From Torreya grandis (Eukaryota > Streptophyta > Pinopsida > Cupressales > Taxaceae), in assembly GCA_037957365.1 (NCBI GenBank), contig JARHVA010000001.1, positions 14,772,001 to 14,836,000 on the forward strand: 64,000 nt of DNA, given 5' to 3'. A program made the position numbers and the translations under genes. Shown here piece by piece: positions 55,990 to 64,000 of the stretch (positions are counted from its first letter, which is position 1; the number at the start of each line of letters is the position of its first letter). The notes beneath the pieces were generated by a model. That model was given only the letters and a program-made list of their open reading frames with translations. It was not told where the DNA came from and did no database searches.

Positions 55990-56530
55990 GTCATCGATTG
56001 ATGGTCGCTTGAACCACTTTGAACCTTGAACCTTTGAATCTTTTGATGTTCATTGGTTCAATGGTTCAAAATTCATCAGGTAGTTTGGCAGTTCAATCTT
56101 TTATGTTTGGTAAAGAGTCACATTCACTTAGTATTCTTAAGGAGTTTGATGTATCATTGAACCAATTATTTGAACCTTTCTTTTGGAATCTTTCACTTGA
56201 ACTTTGAACTTTGAACCCTTTAAACTCTTTGAAGCCTTTTGAACTTGTTTGAACCTTTGAACCACATTGAACCTTTCAAAGTTCAATGGTTTAATGGTTC
56301 ATTGGTTTAATGATTCATTACATTTTAATGAATTCCATCATTGAAGTTTTGAATCCTTTAAACTTTGAACCTTTTGAACTCTTTGAAGTGGAGTTCAATG
56401 GTTCAATGGTTCAACGGTCTATTCCAACTCTTCGAAGCCCACCGTTGAAGCTTTAAAATCTTTGAACTTTGAACCTTTTGAACTCTTTGAAGTGGAGTTC
56501 AATGGTTCAACGGTTCAATGGTTCATTCCT
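55990..56530 (+). repeat. GGTTCAATG and TTTGAACC arrays in V LTR
   Basis: Runs of 8-9 bp units occur in both orientations, for example GGTTCAATGGTTCAAC and TTGAACTTTGAACC. Two larger near copies, each starting at a TTTGAACTTTGAACCTTTTG segment and ending in a GTTCAATGGTTCAA segment, lie at about 56350-56420 and 56455-56525. The array can fold on itself because its words are complementary. Confidence 0.8.
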
Positions 56531-56643
56531 TACAATTTTTTCATGAAATTCCTTAAGTGTTTTTTGAACTTCTCCTTGTGAAAGCTTGCCTATTGAACCT
56601 GCGATTTCCTTAGCTAAAAAAGGATTATGCAATTGAAAAACTT

Positions 56644-56648
56644 GACTG
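56644..56648. repeat. Target-site duplication of the solo copia LTR, left copy (GACTG)
   Basis: GACTG is repeated exactly at 57557-57561. Confidence 0.88.
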
Positions 56649-57556
56649 TGTTGAGTTGTGGAGCTAAAAGCTTCAACTCTTTGCAAACAGGTGGAATAGG
56701 AAGGTTGCTGAGATCCAGGAGCACCAGCGTCGGCAGCAGGACCGATGTCCGTCGTGACCAGTGCAGAAGGCCACAGGCGATGGCAGGGAGCCAGCCGACG
56801 TCGGCAGAACCAGACTAGCAGGGACCGACGTCGGTCACCTGTGTGTTCCAGAACTACTCGTTACACAGACAATTAGTTAAGTGAATGAAGTGTTTGCATG
56901 TAAAGGCCAGTTAGAGTCTTTGGCTATGAGGATAATTGTCTAAATTAAGAGTCTAAGTTAGTGTTTGAGTTAGGGATCTATTTATAGACCCATTGGCATG
57001 TATTGTAATTAAGGTATGAGATAGAAAGGAAGGCAAGTAAGTTGCTTCCATTTTTGTACGATCATTGAGTTGCAGGTTGTTGCAAGCTCATAGGGGATCT
57101 ACATGTGAGTATGGTCTGTTGAATTGCAGGTTGCAGGTTCATGGGAGATCAACTTGAAGTACTATTGAGTGCTTGATGAACTGGCAGGGTTATTACTGAC
57201 TAGTTGGAGAGGTGAACACCAATTCTGTTTGTGAGTTGGTTGTTGGGACCATTTTTTTTTGTGTAGGAGAGTGTTGTGTGAGAAGAATTACTGTACACTT
57301 GAGGTGTGGCAAACCTCTGTAAGGTGAAAGAGTGTGGCAGCTCTTTGTTGTATTCTTTTCTGTAAAGTGTTAATATAAGATAGAGTATTGTCTCTCATAT
57401 TCTGTGCTATTGGTGAATTCTAGCTACTTGTGTTTCTGGTTATTTCTGCATTTATAATTGCTTATATTTGGTAATCATACTGTGCTCTTTCTGAGGAGCA
57501 AGATCCAACAAGAGGAATCAGAACAGAGGTGTGTTTGTTCTTGGACTTCCCTGACA
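56649..57556 (+). mobile_element. Solo LTR of a Z-related Ty1/copia family
   Basis: It starts TGTTGAGTTGTGGAGC and ends ACTTCCCTGACA, and is flanked by exact GACTG duplications. It matches the Z LTRs in the opening GAGCTAAAAGCTTCA, the palindrome cluster (56722-56836), the segment GGTGAACACCAA, and the segments ACACTTGAGGTGTGG and GTATTGTCTCTCAT. At 908 bp it is shorter. A decayed primer-site-like word (GGAATCAGAAC) lies at the same place as the extra site inside the Z LTR. No internal copia DNA remains, as expected after LTR-LTR recombination. Confidence 0.9.
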
Positions 57557-57640
57557 GACTGATCAGAACATTTTTTGAGAAAGAAAGAGATCATTTTGGC
57601 CTATAGGACTAGAATGATTGACATGTTGTCCACAAAAACA

Positions 57641-57860
57641 AGTGATGGATTTTGGGAACAATAGCTGGCTCCAGTTGAGAAACTTCCATTAATTATAAAA
57701 ATGATTAAAGGGAGTAGAATCTAGACTCTAAGTGCTTTCATCTATGCCATTGGGCTATGGATTCATGCCACCCAAAAATAGAAAGACACCAAAAAATGAA
57801 ATGAAAAAAATAAAACTAAAGACTATACAAATGTACAACTGATCTTATCTGATACTTTAA
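57641..57860 (-). other. V 3' untranslated stretch
   Basis: About 220 bases lie between the integrase end and the LTR. They contain no recognisable polypurine tract on the minus strand. Confidence 0.35.
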
Positions 57861-58960
57861 GGATTGAAGTGCTTCAAATGCTGCCCACTGTGAGCCAGTG
57901 AAAATGGCATGCCATATTGATACTTTAGCAAGAAACTATTCTTACCATTGAGTTGATGAATGGAAAATGGACCTCTCCACAAGGAATCCAATTTCCCATG
58001 TATACCTTTTGGTTCTCTCCTCTTGTCCCATAACAAGACTTGATCTCTAATCTAAAAATCATGAATCCTTACTTTCTGATCAAAGAGCTTCTTTACTAGA
58101 CTTTGATGTGCAGCAATACGGTCCACCACCATAGTTAACTACTCATTTAGTTCAGTCAAGCACATGATCCTCTTGTCAATGGAATCTTCAAATATTTGAT
58201 CTTTGACAACCTTTGCCAACTTTAGTGCTAGTAGTTCCAGGGTGATTGGTATCTCTACATTCAAAACATACAAAAGTTGAAATGGTGACATACCTATTGC
58301 CCTCTTGGGTGTAATCCTATCTGCCCATAGAGCATCAAACAATGATTTATGCCAAGTTATCTGATTTTCATCTACTAGCTTCCTGATAATGGTCACCAAA
58401 TTTTTGTTGCTTGATTTTGCTTGACCATTTCCTTGCAAATAATAGTTAGAGGAGTGGGAGAGGGTAATCCCATAATTGTAGCAAAACTTAGTAACCTATT
58501 GAGAAGTAAAATAGGAAGCATTATCTATTACAATCTTATTTGGGACTCCAAACTGGGAAATAATATTTTCCTTGAGAAAATTACATACCACCTCTGAAGT
58601 AGCATGCTTGGATGGAATGGCTTCCACCCACTTGGTAAAGTAGTCTATGGCTGTGAGAACATAGTCATGTCTAGCACTTGAGGATGGGTTTATAACACCA
58701 ATGAAATCAATACCCCATTATTGAAAATGCTTTTCAATTACCACTGGCTTGAGAGGTAATGTGGGTAATTTGGGTTTCCCAACGAACTGTTGACACAGCT
58801 CACATCTACGCACCCAAGTGTACTTATCTTGAAATAAAGTAGGTAAATAGTACCTAGCTCATAGAATATTATGAGTAGTCACAGGTGTAAAAAAATGTCC
58901 TCCACAAGCCAAATTGTGGAAAGACTCTAATAGTTTAAACTACTGCACTTTGTCGACACA
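57861..58960 (-). pseudogene. V integrase (nearly complete, inactivated)
   Basis: On the minus strand the zinc domain is LYKRILNGIFLRCVDK, then a SFHNLACGGHFF piece, YYLPTLFQDKYTWVRRCELC. The core is WGIDFIGVINPSSSARHDYV, IDYFTKWVEAIPSKHATSEV, FGVPNKIVIDNASYFTSQ and, in the open frame 58139-58438, GNGQAKSSNKNLVTIIRK. The catalytic Glu of N-G-Q-A-E is Lys (GAA to AAA). The C-terminal end has QVLLWDKRREPKGIHGKLDS, LWRGPFSIHQL and SGQHLKHFNP. Confidence 0.9.
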
Positions 58961-59224
58961 ACGAAGGAATATCCCATTAAGGATCCTCTTGTACAAACTA
59001 TTTTCCCATAAGACATAGTTAGCAGCCTTCAATTTAACAGTTCTCTTTTATTTACGAGAAAGGTGGGTAGGACACTCACCATAGATAATTAAATGAGTGA
59101 TATTAAAATACCACTCATTCGTAGTAGTGATGAAGAGAAATGTAGGCATGTCTTCAGCCTTTTTTTCTTCATGCCCTGTTTCCTTTGGTATATTATCAGC
59201 AATTAATTGGCAGAGGCCTCTTCC
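58961..59224 (-). pseudogene. V tether between RNase H and integrase
   Basis: The frame includes FLFITTTNEWYFNITHLIIY and GECPTHLSRK, the usual segment before the integrase zinc domain in this gypsy lineage. A stop lies at about 59050. Confidence 0.55.
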
Positions 59225-59600
59225 TCACACAAGCTTCATAGGTATGATAACAAGATCAAACTCATAGATTTTAGAAATCCAATTGTCCCTTCTGGTACCA
59301 AACTCTTGTTGAGTTAAAATGGACTTTACTATGGTATCGGGTACCAGAGCAACAACGTGTGAGTTCAAGATGTAGAAATAGAAGTGTTTCATTGCCTTAA
59401 CCATAGCATAAGCATGCTTCTCCATGTTTGAATATTCCAATTCATGAGATTTAAGAGGATAACTCATGAATGAAATAGGAGATTCCACTTCTTTGTTTTG
59501 CTGAACTAGAATGGCTGAAAGTGTGTGTTTAGAAGCATAGCTATACACTATGAAGTCTTTGGTATAATTTAGACAAACTAAGATTGGGTCATGGGTGATA
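59225..59600 (-). pseudogene. V RNase H, gypsy type
   Basis: This is part of the longest open frame in the window (59225-59923, 232 codons). Motifs are LVCLNYTKDFIVYSYASKHT, the N-terminal catalytic segment with D replaced (Y-S-Y-A-S), VESPISFMSYPLKSHELEYS and KHAYAMVKAMKHFYFYILN. Then comes GTRRDNWISKIYEFDLVI. It is followed by the tether to the integrase. Confidence 0.85.
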
Positions 59601-60430
59601 GCTTCCTTGATATCTTGAAATGTTGACTTGCCTTCTTTAGTCCAGTGTAAATTAGCTTTTCTCTTCATCATATCAACAATGTGGCGAGTCTTTTCTGTGA
59701 ATTCAGGAACGAACCTTTGTAGAAAATTCACCTTTCTAAAGAAAAAATGAACTGCAGTCCTACTAGTAGGCAGAGTAAGCTCTTGGATGGATTTGACTCT
59801 TTCTAAGTTGATCTTGATGCCTTCTTGGGATATAGTGTGACTGAGAAGTTTCCCTTTTGTAACCCCAAAAAATGATTTTTTAGGATTAAGGGAAATGCCA
59901 TTTTGTTGACAATGTTCCAACACTTGTTATAAATGATGCACATGATCAGAATGATGCTTGGAAAATATGGTCAAGTCATCAAGATATACCACAATGAACT
60001 TCTCCATTTCATCTTTAAAAGCAAGATCCATTGCTCTCTGGAAGGTGGCACTAGCATTGATCAAACCAAAAGGCATTTTGTGATATGCAAAGGTGCCCTA
60101 AGGTGTAGTGAAAGCAATCTTATGTTGGTCTATTTCACTGACTTCCACTTGATTATACCCCAAAAAACCATCTAATATTGATAACATCTCTGAACTAGTC
60201 ACTGTCTACAGGACTTGATCCATGATGGGCAGGGGGTAATTGTCCTTTAGAGAGGATTGATTTAGATTTCTAAAATCAACACAGAGGTAAATTTCCCCAT
60301 TCTTTTTTCACAGGGAATATGTTCACAATCTAGGTGGAATGATGGATTGGAAAAATTATCCTTGCATTTAACATTTTCTAAATCTCAGATAGAATAGTAC
60401 CTGATATCTTGGGGTTGTACTGCCTTGATT
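59601..60430 (-). pseudogene. V reverse transcriptase
   Basis: Pieces in order on the minus strand are GEIYLCVDFRNLNQSSLKDN, PLPIMDQVL, SILDGFLGYNQVEVSEIDQH, KMPFGLINASATFQRAMDLA and VVYLDDLTIFSKHHSDHVHH. The active site YLDD is intact at 59975-59986. HCQQNGISLNPKKSFFGVTK, GKLLSHTISQEGIKINLERV and VNFLQRFVPEFTEKTRHI follow. One stop interrupts the frame at about 59930. Confidence 0.9.
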
Positions 60431-60849
60431 TTTGCTTGTAAGACAATGAACCAATCTTGAGAGGAATTTCATGCCAAATTTATTTAGGCCTGAGAGATTT
60501 TAGATCATCATATGAGTACGCCAAAACATCAATGTAATGGTGAAGTAGAGTAATGAATTTGAGCTTTTCATCAGGAGTGAAACATTCCCAATATTGATCA
60601 TCTTGGGATTTTCTTCAATCCTCAAATATTTGATCAAACTCCTGGGAGGAACTTGAATCTATTTGTTGCTACTTGATGAACCTATCATGCTTATCAAATA
60701 GTTTCTCAAGGGAAACCAATCCTTTTGGGATTTTATTCCCTTTGAGCTGAAGGAATTATTCACTAGTTTTTGAATTTTTTTAGGAGCTGATTCCCATGGT
60801 GAAGACTTATTGCCTTCAAAATAAAGCTCCTCAAAGCTATCCATTTATT
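60431..60849 (-). pseudogene. V linker between archaeal-type RNase H and RT
   Basis: An open frame (60659-60844) reads MDSFEELYFEGNKSSPWESA and KIQKLVNNSFSSKGIKSQKD. It is hydrophilic, with no enzyme motif. The remaining part to RT is broken. Confidence 0.5.
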
Positions 60850-61330
60850 CTAGAAAGGTAATGATTTGGTTGTCACCATTAAATACCTACCAATGGTTGG
60901 CATTATCAAGCACACCAAGTAAAAAGACCAGTTTGATAGTGTACCTTTTCTCTTTGAAATATTGGTGAGAAACCATGAGGGTTGTAGAGACAGCCAAGGA
61001 ATCTGCTTGATCATTGAATTCCCTAGGAACCTCAGAAATACTAAAAGCATCAAAATTTTCAATGCAGTCCCATACAAGATTACGATAATATTTAAATCTT
61101 TCATTCTTGGTTTGATATAGGTTCCTCATCTAAAAAACCACTAGTTCTATGTCTCCTTTGGCATGAAGGAGTTTAACACCTTTATCTTGAGCAGCCTTCA
61201 ACCCAAGTAATAAAGATTCATACTCAGCAGTGTTGTTGGTGTTGTTAAACTACAACTTATATGAATAGGGGAAAATATCTCCTTGAGGAGATATCAGAAC
61301 AATCCTAGCTCTAGAATTGGTAGAATAACT
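60850..61330 (-). pseudogene. V archaeal-type RNase H, located before RT
   Basis: Minus-strand translation gives ILEFDGSSYSTNSRARIVLI, then FNNTNNTAEYESLLLGLKAA, LLHAKGDIELVV and the open frame 60887-61129. That frame has NERFKYYRNLVWDCIENFDA, VPREFNDQADSLAVSTTLM and LVFLLGVLDNANHW. D-G-S, N-T-A-E-Y-E, G-D and the final N-x-x-A-D are kept, so the catalytic set is nearly complete. Stops replace a Trp and a Gln codon. Confidence 0.85.
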
Positions 61331-61680
61331 ACTACCATCAAACTCTAGAATCTAGACATCATTAAAAGCTGATCTCCTTTAAAATTTCTCTTTGTTAGGG
61401 AGGGAGGATTCTTTTACACCTGCACTTTGCTCTACCAATTCTTCTAGTCTTCTATTTGAACCTTTTGAACTATCACATATAGGACTTTCATCTGATGAAA
61501 TATAAACATCCTCTGTAGATAGGAAGTAATTACCCATTCTTAAAGACTCAAACAAAATTTGAGCTTCAGGATCTGACGTCTGAGTGACAATATATATTGA
61601 TTCCTTCTCAAAAAGTAGCCTTTGCATGATGCCCTTCACAGGTATCCTCACCTTAGATAGGTCCATGCTCAATTCTCCAC
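61331..61680 (-). pseudogene. V segment between protease and archaeal-type RNase H
   Basis: The open frame 61379-61672 begins MSMDLSKVRIPVKGIMQRLL, continues FEKESIYIVTQTSDPEAQIL and MGNYFLSTEDVYISSDES. The first part resembles the end of the gypsy protease domain. The second is an acidic linker. No further motif is visible. Confidence 0.55.
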
Positions 61681-62320
61681 CAACGCCCTTGCAAAAATTT
61701 CATCCAAGTAGAATGCCATAGGAAGCTGGAACATCAGCCACAAGGACTGTCAATTTAATCCTTTTTTCTGGGAAGGCCACAAATGCAAATTAGGCATCTT
61801 TTATTTGACCCAATAGAGGGACTTATTTATTTTCCATGGAGAAACATCTCCCAAGATTTTTAGTCAGAGTGACGCTGAGAGAGTTTGTTACCTTGGTAGG
61901 CATGACATTGTTAGATGCACTAGAATCTATTATGTAGTTGCTCAGTTTGTGTCCATTTATCAACAGGGAAACATATAAAGATTTTATTTTCCCAAGGGCA
62001 ACATGAGGAGTAATGACAAGGTTATTTGAGGTGGATGTGGGAGTCACCTTTGGAACATTTGGTCTTATAGGGATAACTTTATTCTTCACATATTCAACTA
62101 ACCTATCCAACTGCTCAGGGTTGGCTTGTAAATATTCAAACTCAGTTATTTGAATTTTGGTCTTCCTAGTATGGTAAATTATATCAAATGACTGAAATAG
62201 ACTAGGAATAGAGGAAATAAGTCCATCATTTTGGTTTTTAGGGGGTGTGGTACTGGTCTGAGAATTTAAAGTAGAAGGTATAGGGATATTTGAGGTACTT
62301 ACTTTTTTAGTGATCACCAG
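61681..62320 (-). pseudogene. V aspartic protease region
   Basis: The open frame 61823-62317 ends with SLLINGHKLSNYIIDSSASN and NVMPTKVTNSLSVTLTKNLG. This is the protease site with D-S-G changed to D-S-S. Upstream lies a Pro/Thr/Ser-rich spacer (STLNSQTSTTPPKNQNDG). The residues after 61823 continue past a stop. Confidence 0.83.
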
Positions 62321-62965
62321 GTTCTTTAATTGGAAAGGCAGAGAAGTCCCCTGTTTAGCAATTGAAATTGCTAGTCGAGATTCTTCCCCTATTTTTATTT
62401 TATTAGCTTTTTGAGGTGACTGATTTTGAGACGTGGTAAATACAATGTATGATCCATTAAATGTTTCTCCCTTCTAGCTTCATACTGTTAATTCAAGAAA
62501 CTAATGTTGGAGTCACCAGCTAATTCTTCTTCTCCTTATGTGAAGATATTAGTGTCATATTCTTGGTTCAACTCAGGTTGGAAAGATAAATTAGATTCAA
62601 TTTCAAGATAGCCAACTACTGAATTGGCTGGTGCTGCTTCAATGACAAGCTTCCCTTGTGGGGGAGGAAGATGATTTGGTTACCCTTGATTTCTGGTAGC
62701 ATTGCCTTAATATAACTGGTTGGGAAATGTCCTCCTTGGTATATCTTGGTACAAAGGAGGATCAGACATCCCTTGTGCCGTTTTCTTTTTGAGAGCTAGC
62801 AACTCATTTTCTAGCTTTTGCACTATAGGATCAGTGGTATCTGTAGAAGAATATCCAGAAGATGAAGAAGATTTACTTCTGTTAAGATCTCTTCTTATCT
62901 TTCCTGCCAAGATAATATCATCTTAAACCTCAGTGGCCAAATCCTGAGTTACAACAAGGTCTATG
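62321..62965 (-). pseudogene. V gag-protease spacer
   Basis: The open frame 62707-62910 contains a Ser-rich run (NRSKSSSSSGYSSTDTTD) and a short Leu/Lys heptad-like stretch (LENELLALKKK) that could form a coiled coil. No zinc knuckle was found. The remainder to 62321 is broken and Pro/Glu-rich. Confidence 0.55.
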
Positions 62966-63700
62966 TGGCCAGCCTACCTCAACAAAAAACTCACTTCAGG
63001 AAGCTGAGAATTGATGAAGAAGCATTTAAAATTTTTAGGTGTTGGTTGAGCAATTGTAGGAATCATGTTCCTCAACTTGTTGAACTTAGCTATGAATTAT
63101 CTCATAGGTTCATGAGGCTCCTTATTCATTTGTGTGAGCTAAGATAACAAGGCATGTGCATCTTCTACTGGTTTAAACCAAGCTTCAAACTTAGCTTTGA
63201 GATTGTTCAAGTTAGTTATACTCTAAGCTTGCAGATGATAGAACCAGTCTACAGCAGCACCTTGTAATGTTTCTAGAAATAGTCTCACTTCTATGTCTTC
63301 ATATTCCACACCTATCATGCCATAGGATATGCAGAAGGCTAAAATATGTTCATCAGGATGAACTCTCCCATCACCATAAAACTTGGGAAATTTCTTTCTT
63401 AAACTACGGGGTAGTTCATGTAAGGGTAGGGTTAGATTCAGAGGGCCAAAAGTATTACCCCAGGGGCCTTGGGCTGCCTTGATATGATAATGGAAAGGAG
63501 GGATAACAAATCTTTGAGGGGTATGTATAGATAAAGCTCTACTAGTGGAGGAAAGAGAATCTTTGCCTGGTGTTGGAGACTTGACATTGGTAGGAGGAAA
63601 ACTCCTAGTTCATTGAAGGTGAGTTTGTGGAGGGGAAAGATTAAAGTTATTTTGTTCCACAAGATTGAATATAGGGTCAACAATACCTCAAGATCTCTAG
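62966..63700 (-). pseudogene. V gag capsid region
   Basis: Minus-strand pieces are LPKFYGDGRVHPDEHILAFC, EYEDIEVRLFLETLQGAAVD, WFYHLQ, LKAKFEAWFKPVEDAHALLS and QLTQMNKEPHEPMREFIAKF. Then comes KLRNMIPTIAQPTPKNFKCF. This is the retrotransposon gag domain. Stops fall at a Trp or Gln position after HLQA and near the end. Confidence 0.85.
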
Positions 63701-63800
63701 CTTCATTTATACCATGGATATACCAAAGTGTAAAATGGAAATGGAAAAGAACTGGTACTGCTTTAATTTGAAGCTTGAGGCTTCAAATTGTGCATTCTTC

Positions 63801-63821
63801 CCCAGCAAAGTCACCAAAAAC
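63801..63821 (-). promoter_or_regulatory. V primer binding site (tRNA-Arg-like)
   Basis: The minus strand reads TTTTTGGTGACTTTGCTGGG immediately after the LTR end. It differs by C-to-T transitions from TGGCGACTCCGCTGGGGA, which I recall as the tRNA-Arg-type site of Tat/Ogre elements. That identification is from memory. Confidence 0.6.
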
Positions 63822-64000
63822 TGTTGGGTGAATATTTTTTCACCAGCTAACTAATGGAAAAATGAGTATATCAACCTTAGCATAAGGAGATTTATATGGT
63901 AGAATGTGTAGGTCTACCACAACATAATGAGATAAATCTCTCCTCTCATCAAGGGGAGGTTCCTTATAAGTCAGGGGAAGTTCCCTGTAAACTACTATAT
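63822..64000 (-). repeat. V 5' LTR, start only
   Basis: The 179 bases match 54668-54835, including CATAAGGAGATTTATATGGT and CTCATCAAGGGGAGGTTCC. This copy has a small extra block (GTCAGGGGAAGTTCC) near 63978. The LTR continues beyond the window. Confidence 0.85.

Larger units (their letters stand above)
54668..57640 (-). repeat. V 3' LTR (right boundary approximate), containing a solo copia LTR
   Basis: The first 160 bases match 63822-64000. The rest cannot be compared because the other LTR leaves the window. Within it lie a pair of 65-bp hairpin repeats (54871-54957), a 60-bp-period array (55015-55420), the GTTCAA array (55990-56530) and the solo copia LTR (56649-57556). The inner boundary is placed loosely because no polypurine tract was found. 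Confidence 0.6.
54668..64000 (-). mobile_element. Element V: Ty3/gypsy, minus strand, runs off the right edge
   Basis: The left (3') LTR starts at 54668 and the right (5') LTR at 63822. Both begin (plus strand) TRTTGGGTGAATATTTT. Between them the minus strand encodes gag, protease, an archaeal-type RNase H, RT, gypsy RNase H and integrase, in that order. A primer binding site lies at 63801-63821. The second RNase H lies before RT, unlike W and Y. All genes have stops, but domains are less shuffled than in X. Confidence 0.87.

Overview
This window is AT-rich plant nuclear DNA made almost entirely of old, broken LTR retrotransposons. I found no host gene, no rRNA gene and no intact open reading frame longer than about 230 codons. 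The depth of nesting, the heavily mutated paired LTRs and the AT-rich filler suggest a very large seed-plant genome with slow DNA removal, of the conifer or other gymnosperm kind. The species cannot be fixed from the sequence, and that placement is an inference. All alignments were made by eye.

Layout. (1) 1-12187 is the 3' half of an old Ty3/gypsy element, called U here. A complete but dead Ty1/copia element (5031-10985, minus strand) sits in its 3' untranslated region. (2) LTR A (12188 to about 13390) follows U's polypurine tract and precedes the gag of a second gypsy element, W. (3) W runs gag, protease, RT, RNase H (13460-18910). It is interrupted by element X and resumes at 53072 with the archaeal-type RNase H and integrase, to about 54345. 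(4) X (18916-53071, site duplication GATAC) has LTRs of about 4.97 kb around an internal region of only 3.7 kb. (5) The 3' end of X's left LTR is split by Y (23810-44309), a Tat-like gypsy element with 1.17-kb LTRs. (6) Y's gag is split by Z (29355-33608, site duplication CCTTC), an internally deleted copia element. This makes a four-level nest: W contains X, X contains Y, Y contains Z. (7) From 54668 past the right edge lies V, a minus-strand gypsy element. Its left LTR carries a solo copia LTR related to Z (56649-57556, site duplication GACTG).

The genes do not form a working system; each is a domain of a dead polyprotein. The elements can still be assigned from RT, RNase H, integrase, protease and gag motifs, from primer binding sites (tRNA-iMet type in both full copia elements, tRNA-Arg-like in V), from polypurine tracts, from conserved TATA boxes in the LTRs, and from target-site duplications. 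X's right LTR preserves the empty site of the Y insertion, which fixes the order of events.

The least explained material is non-coding. The 3' untranslated regions of U and Y carry repeated hairpins whose stems change in a compensated way. Y also has a 35-bp hairpin-forming tandem repeat. Z's LTRs contain a second primer binding site and helically spaced palindromes. V's LTR contains tandem arrays. W contains an in-frame 402-bp tandem duplication, half of which was homogenised after the stop codons had arisen.
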